DNA from: Xiphophorus maculatus
Lineage: Eukaryota > Chordata > Actinopteri > Cyprinodontiformes > Poeciliidae
Direction: 5' to 3'
NCBI RefSeq assembly: GCF_002775205.1
Contig: NC_036457.1
Location: forward strand, 3,346,475 to 3,410,474
Length of the DNA stretch: 64,000 bases
Shown: piece by piece, positions 59,317 to 64,000 of the stretch
How positions within the stretch are numbered: the first letter of the stretch is position 1
Layout of the letters: each line of letters opens with the position of its first letter
Translations under genes and position numbers: made by a program
Notes under the pieces: generated by a model
What the model was told of the DNA's origin: nothing
Databases searched by the model: none
The model's input: only the letters and a program-made list of their open reading frames with translations

Positions 59317-62300
59317 TTCCCCCCCTAATCCCATGCACGTCCCCGTACATGGACCAGGTTGAGTCTGGATGGCAGGGACAGTTATGCGTTCATCCTCCTC
59401 AGTCTCTTCAAGAGCATGTGAGAATGCAGTGGTCAAACCATGAAACAATAACTGGATGCTCTTCAACAGTGGGTGGCCCAGTTGAGAGTACTGTAGACGT
59501 TCTGGTGGTCTTCTTGCTCGGGTTGATCTTCGCAATAATGGTTCTGATTCTGGGCTTAATGATTCTGATTCAGCATCTGAGTCCACGTCTGGTTCAATAT
59601 TACTAGTGGAGGGTTCTGGAGTGACTGGCTCAGGAACAGGACTTCCCTCAGCTGCAGGGCCTCCAGCAGAATCATCAGATTTTGAACTGATGGATATTGC
59701 CTCTCTGTCCACAGGTTGTAATCCCATTAACTCATCTGAGACAACTGGAAATTCCTGTTCTAAATCCTCTTCTGCAGCAGAGGATGGGGGCTGATCAGGA
59801 ACTTCAGGTAGATCTACAGGTGGAACAGATTGTTGGACAGGAGGTAATGGTAAATTAACAGTAGTGATAAATTCCATAGGCTCAAAAGAAGAGGGATCAT
59901 ATATAGGTGAAATGATCTCATCCTCTGATGTTTCTTTATCGTCAGGATCAGGTAAGTTCACAGACAGATGTTTTTTTCTCTTCATAGGCAAGTTTTTTTT
60001 AGAGCTCTGCTCAGGTAAGTAATTACAGGGCAACAAAAGATCACGATGAAGTGTTCTGAGAGGTTTATCCTGGTTCTCTGGTTTTACAGTATAAACAGGG
60101 AGATTGCCAGCCCTCTTTACCACTACATATATGTCAGGTTCCCATTTGTCAGCCAATTTTTGCTTTCCTCTCAGTCGGACGTTTCTAACAAGGACCCTGT
60201 CTCCCACGGCAAGTTCAGAATTAGTGACATGCCGATCGAAAGAGATCTTGTTGCGGGACATCACCTTCTCTGAGTTCTCCACAGCCAGCTGATAACTGTC
60301 TTGCAGGCGTGCTTTCAATCCTTGGACATATTGCAGGTGAGAGGTAGTGGTGTCTTCTTCCAGTGGTAACCCAAAAGCCACATCTATGGGAAGACGAGGT
60401 TGACGACCAAACATTAGTTCATATGGAGAAAACCCTGTGACATCATTCTTAGTGCAATTATATGCATGTACAAGTGGTTTCACAAAATCTTTCCATCGTG
60501 ATTTATTCTGCTCACTTAATGTCCCCAACATGTTAAGCAATGTACGATTGAATCTTTCCACTGGGTTACCTCTTGGGTGATAAGGAGTTGTCCTTCCTTT
60601 ATGGATGCCAGCAATATCACAAAGTTCTTTGATGGTACGGGACTCAAAATCCGGTCCTTGGTCACTGTGTAGCCTCTCTGGAATGCCATAGTGGACAAAG
60701 AAATTTTCCCACAAGCATTTAGCAACAGTTCGAGCTTTCTGATTTGGTGTTGGAACAGCGACAGCATACTTTGTGAAGTGATCTGTAATCACAAGAATAT
60801 CTTTCACTCTGCGGTCTGGCTCCAAAGACAAGAAGTCCATGCACACCAACTCTAGAGGTCTTGATGTCTTGATGTTAACGAGAGGTGCAGCATGTTCAGG
60901 TAAGGTTTTCCTTTTTACACATCGTTCACAGGTCTTGATTTTGTTATAAATATCAGCAGACATGCGTGGCCAGAAAAACCGAGAACGAATTAAATCTAAG
61001 GTCCTCTCGATCCCAAGGTGGCCCATACGATCATGAAGCTGAACCATCACCATATGCCGACACTCCTCTGGTAACACTAACTGATAGGCTACTCTGTTTC
61101 CCACTTGCCGTCTCCTGAGAAGAAGGTTGTTACGGAGCTCCAATTTATTTACTTCTCTCAACAGTAGTGGCAAATCTGGAAGTACATCCCTCAGTGATGG
61201 CGGGGGAGATTCCCCTCTCTCAAGCTGAGCAATCACATGTTGGATGGTGGAATCAGCTCGCTGTTTAGCAGCAAGATCAGCAGTGGAAAACCGAGGGAGA
61301 ACAGAGGTAGCAAATTGGGTGTCGTTCGTGTAACTGTCAGGTAAGCTTTCCACATGGGCAGTCAAAGAAAGAACAAAGGCATGGTCATTGCTTGAACTGA
61401 GCACCAATTGGCGGTCACAGATGGCTTCAACAATGTGCTGGTCAAGAGAGGTGCAACCTGGCTCCTCGAGATGATGTTGAACGAACTTCAACACTCTCTC
61501 CCTTTCTTTGCAAGATTTAAAATCATCAGGCATTTCAGAATGTGGTCGTCGGGACAGCCCATCAGCATCAGCATTCAATTTTCCTGCTCTGTAAACAATC
61601 TTAAAGGTAAATGTGGACAGAGCAGAGAGCCATCTATAACTTGTAGCATCAAGCTTAGCTGATGTCAATAGGTAGGGCAATGGATTGCTGTCTGTGACCA
61701 CAGTGAATTGTGTGCCATATAGGTAGTCATTAAACTTCTCAGTAACTGCCCATTTCAGTGCCAGAAATTCTAATTTATGTGCTGGGTAGTTTGATTCACT
61801 TCTGGACAGACCTCTACTTGCATAAGCTACAACTCGACTTTTGCCATCAATTTCTTGATATAGCACTGCTCCAAGACCTGCAGAACTGGCATCAGTATGG
61901 AGAATGTATGGCTTACTAGGATCTGCAAATGCAAGTACAGGAGAAGTAGTAAGTTTTTCAATAATAGTTTTAAATGCATGCTGACAAGATTCAGTCCAAC
62001 GTTCAGCAAAAGGCTCTTTTGGGTTGAAATAGTTTTGGGGTTTCAACATAGGTTTTGGTTTCTTTCGGTTAGGTGGATAGCCGGCAGTGAGGTCATGTAG
62101 CGGCTTGACGATTGTAGAATAATCCTTCACAAATCGTCGATAATATCCTGCAAATCCCAGGAATGATCTTAGTTCTTTCAAATTCTTTGGCACCGGCCAA
62201 GATGCAAGAGTGGAAATTTTATCAGGATCTGTCTCCACACCATCCTGGGACACAACATGGCCGAGATACTTCACTGAAGTTTGGAAGAACACGCATTTTT

Positions 62301-63834
62301 CAACAGACAGTTTTAGTCCAAAGTCCTTTAATTTGTTTAGGACTTTCATCAATCTTTCTTCATGTTCTTCAAGAGTTGGTGCGAAGATGATCAAATCGTC
62401 AATAAAAACCAAGACCTCTTTCAAATGGAGCTCACCCATACATTTTTCCATAAGTCGCTGAAATGTGCTTGGAGCATTGGTCACTCCCTGCGGCATGCGA
62501 TTAAATTCCCAGAAGCCTAAAGGACAAACAAATGCTGTCTTGTCCTTATCAGCTTCCTCCATCTCTATCTGGTAATACCCAGATTTTAGGTCCAGCACAG
62601 AGAACCATTTAGAGCCTGCCAGTGCAGTAAATGCATCTTCTAGCTTCGGAAGAGCATAAGCATCTTTAATAGTTTGCATGTTGAGTTTTCGATAATCAAT
62701 ACAAAGACGTACAGCGCCATTTTTCTTACGAACCACCACAATGGGTGAGGCAAATGGAGACTCGGATTCACGGATTATTCCAGACTCAAACAATTCTTGC
62801 AGATGCTTTCTCACAGCATCAACATCCTGTGGATGTATAGGGCGTGGTCTCTGTTTAAATGGTGTCGGGTCAGACAATCTTATCTGATGTTTTACTTTGT
62901 CTGTTCGACCAAAATCAAGGTCGTGTTTGGCAAAGACCTCTGGTATGTTGTTGAGCTTTGAAATGATCCGACTTTTCCATTCTGGTGTTAGAGGTGATTC
63001 TCCAAAATTATATTGAAGCGGAGTTGTTAATGGCGCTGCAAACTCATGGATTTTGACACTATGCTCTTTTGAGATAACAGACTGGAACGCAGCAATCTCT
63101 GCAATGGCTGCTCTGGCGGGGATGATGACAGGATGGTTTGACTCATTAGTTACCACAACTGGCAGATTACAAGGCCGATGTTGAGGTATATTAATGAGAC
63201 AGGTGTTAACCAAAAGTCCGCCAGGCAGACAGGAAGAAGCTGGGTATTCAACAACAACCACCTTCTCTTCCCTCAGTAACCGTGCGGTCAAACATCCCTC
63301 AAGAACAACAGTTTGACCAGATAATATTGTTTGTGGTTGGTCAGACTGCAGAGTTAGGACAACTGGATTTTCAGATGTGGTTTGAGTATGCCTGCGCTGC
63401 AGGATCTTCAGGACAGTTTGATACCCAAAGGCAATGGGCTTAAAAGTAGTAGACTGGCTCTCAAGGTGCTTTTTGTAAGCAATGTCAAGGGTATTTGTGC
63501 CTACTAGTAAAAGTGGATGTGTAGTTTTGGTGTCTGGAACCACCAAAGCTAGGGTGTCCACATCAATTGGTGACCCAAGAAATTCAGGTGGAAAAGTCAA
63601 ATTTAATTCAATGTACCCAAGGTATGGCACATTTTGACCATTAGCACCCTCAACTTCCAACAGACTGTTCAAAGGCATAATTTCATGGTCAAAAAGGTGC
63701 ATATTATAAAATGAATGTGGTACTGTAGTGACTTGCGACCCACTGTCAAGAAGACAGCTGAAGGTGGTTCCTTTTATTTGAATCTGGCCCATGCTCTTCA
63801 TGCCAATAAGACCCTTGGGTAATACACAAGACAA
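59272..63834 (-). CDS. Pol polyprotein of retroelement copy 2 (Ty3/Gypsy)
   Basis: One open frame of 1520 codons. An aspartic protease with CLLDSGSQVTT is near residue 28. The reverse transcriptase covers about 340-510 with the catalytic FIDD near 477. RNase H (about 620-730) has the TDAS motif. Then come the integrase zinc region (HDRMGHLG ... CERCVKR) and the DDE core ([21 protein letters not shown]), ending in a long acidic tail. Together these copy element RNA into DNA and insert it. No chromodomain is recognised in the tail. It looks whole; the first Met is an assumption, as elements of this group often join Pol to Gag by recoding. Confidence 0.92.
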   Translation of the reverse strand: MSCVLPKGLIGMKSMGQIQIKGTTFSCLLDSGSQVTTVPHSFYNMHLFDHEIMPLNSLLEVEGANGQNVPYLGYIELNLTFPPEFLGSPIDVDTLALVVPDTKTTHPLLLVGTNTLDIAYKKHLESQSTTFKPIAFGYQTVLKILQRRHTQTTSENPVVLTLQSDQPQTILSGQTVVLEGCLTARLLREEKVVVVEYPASSCLPGGLLVNTCLINIPQHRPCNLPVVVTNESNHPVIIPARAAIAEIAAFQSVISKEHSVKIHEFAAPLTTPLQYNFGESPLTPEWKSRIISKLNNIPEVFAKHDLDFGRTDKVKHQIRLSDPTPFKQRPRPIHPQDVDAVRKHLQELFESGIIRESESPFASPIVVVRKKNGAVRLCIDYRKLNMQTIKDAYALPKLEDAFTALAGSKWFSVLDLKSGYYQIEMEEADKDKTAFVCPLGFWEFNRMPQGVTNAPSTFQRLMEKCMGELHLKEVLVFIDDLIIFAPTLEEHEERLMKVLNKLKDFGLKLSVEKCVFFQTSVKYLGHVVSQDGVETDPDKISTLASWPVPKNLKELRSFLGFAGYYRRFVKDYSTIVKPLHDLTAGYPPNRKKPKPMLKPQNYFNPKEPFAERWTESCQHAFKTIIEKLTTSPVLAFADPSKPYILHTDASSAGLGAVLYQEIDGKSRVVAYASRGLSRSESNYPAHKLEFLALKWAVTEKFNDYLYGTQFTVVTDSNPLPYLLTSAKLDATSYRWLSALSTFTFKIVYRAGKLNADADGLSRRPHSEMPDDFKSCKERERVLKFVQHHLEEPGCTSLDQHIVEAICDRQLVLSSSNDHAFVLSLTAHVESLPDSYTNDTQFATSVLPRFSTADLAAKQRADSTIQHVIAQLERGESPPPSLRDVLPDLPLLLREVNKLELRNNLLLRRRQVGNRVAYQLVLPEECRHMVMVQLHDRMGHLGIERTLDLIRSRFFWPRMSADIYNKIKTCERCVKRKTLPEHAAPLVNIKTSRPLELVCMDFLSLEPDRRVKDILVITDHFTKYAVAVPTPNQKARTVAKCLWENFFVHYGIPERLHSDQGPDFESRTIKELCDIAGIHKGRTTPYHPRGNPVERFNRTLLNMLGTLSEQNKSRWKDFVKPLVHAYNCTKNDVTGFSPYELMFGRQPRLPIDVAFGLPLEEDTTTSHLQYVQGLKARLQDSYQLAVENSEKVMSRNKISFDRHVTNSELAVGDRVLVRNVRLRGKQKLADKWEPDIYVVVKRAGNLPVYTVKPENQDKPLRTLHRDLLLPCNYLPEQSSKKNLPMKRKKHLSVNLPDPDDKETSEDEIISPIYDPSSFEPMEFITTVNLPLPPVQQSVPPVDLPEVPDQPPSSAAEEDLEQEFPVVSDELMGLQPVDREAISISSKSDDSAGGPAAEGSPVPEPVTPEPSTSNIEPDVDSDAESESLSPESEPLLRRSTRARRPPERLQYSQLGHPLLKSIQLLFHGLTTAFSHALEETEEDERITVPAIQTQPGPCTGTCMGLGGECVTQVTTMTQSPSL

Positions 63835-63899
63835 TTCAGAATGGGGTTTGGGACAGCTAATAGTAGCAGCTCCTGAGTGTCCCTCAGCAGAAACTGCAT

Positions 63900-64000
63900 T
63901 TAGTTTAACGGCTGGCTCGAATTTTTTTCATCCCATGCTTGTTGTTTCTGACGGAGCTGTCTCTTCTTATGTTCCACAAGGCCTGGATTCGCTTTATTAC
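63900..64000 (-). CDS. 3' end of gag, retroelement copy 2 (cut by window edge)
   Basis: Corresponds to the C-terminal end of the gag at 40766-42145. Only the final 30 or so codons, after the zinc knuckle, are visible. Confidence 0.75.
   Translation of the reverse strand, partial: NKANPGLVEHKKRQLRQKQQAWDEKNSSQPLN

Larger units (their letters stand above)
42676..64000. repeat. Block copy 2: gene F + gene G + retroelement (runs off right edge)
   Basis: Collinear with 19539-42176. Differences from copy 1 are mostly single-base indels close to the gap; substitutions are very rare. See the entry for copy 1 for the diagnostic sites. Confidence 0.9.
57995..64000 (-). mobile_element. Ty3/Gypsy LTR retrotransposon, copy 2 (looks whole as far as seen)
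   Basis: Same element, orientation and insertion point as copy 1, so it was duplicated with the block and is not a second insertion. It shows the 3' LTR, purine tract, a complete pol frame and the end of gag; the remainder lies beyond 64000. The order protease, reverse transcriptase, RNase H, integrase is that of Ty3/Gypsy (Metaviridae). Confidence 0.92.

Overview
This is vertebrate genomic DNA, AT-rich, with short phase-conserved exons in long introns. The encoded proteins and the repeats (tRNA-derived SINEs, L2-type LINE, Tc1/mariner, Ty3/Gypsy LTR element) point to a teleost fish, probably a spiny-rayed one; the species cannot be told from the sequence. The host genes form a tandem array of cytochrome P450 family 2 genes, all on the + strand and all with the nine-exon CYP2 structure. 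The proteins look like fish CYP2K (trout CYP2K1-like): ER-anchored haem-thiolate monooxygenases, mostly of liver and kidney, acting on xenobiotics and fatty acids.

Layout. Gene A (733-3499) enters at exon 4; its exons 1-3 lie left of the window. Gene B (5703-8969) is complete, 504 codons. Gene C (11567-17467) is complete, 506 codons, with introns enlarged by repeats. From about 17039 the sequence becomes a 7.77-kb repeat unit: gene D (20951-25229) and gene E (28718-32996) encode proteins that differ at one residue. Behind gene E sits a minus-strand Ty3/Gypsy LTR retrotransposon (from 34869) that runs into a 499-N assembly gap (42177-42675). After the gap the block repeats: gene F (44081-48358) matches D, gene G (51843-56121) matches E, and a second retrotransposon copy (from 57995) occupies the same site behind G and runs off the right edge.

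The window therefore contains a 23.1-kb block [D, E, retroelement] present twice. Diagnostic substitutions and even a TA-repeat length pair D with F and E with G. This is either a very recent segmental duplication or a false (haplotype) duplication of the assembly. Sequence beside the gap, including gene F, is rich in one-base indels relative to its twin, which suggests uncorrected long-read sequence more than gene death.

Each gene from C onward has an exact HNF4-type motif about 70 bp before the start codon, fitting liver expression, and each unit carries one perfect match to the CTCF core consensus in the spacer. Gene C has exons 1-7 diverged from D/E but exons 8-9 and downstream DNA nearly identical to E, marking an unequal crossover or gene-conversion edge. 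I see no CRISPR, operon, canonical tRNA or rRNA gene, and no clearly new biological system. The main interest is the recent architecture of the array and whether it is real.
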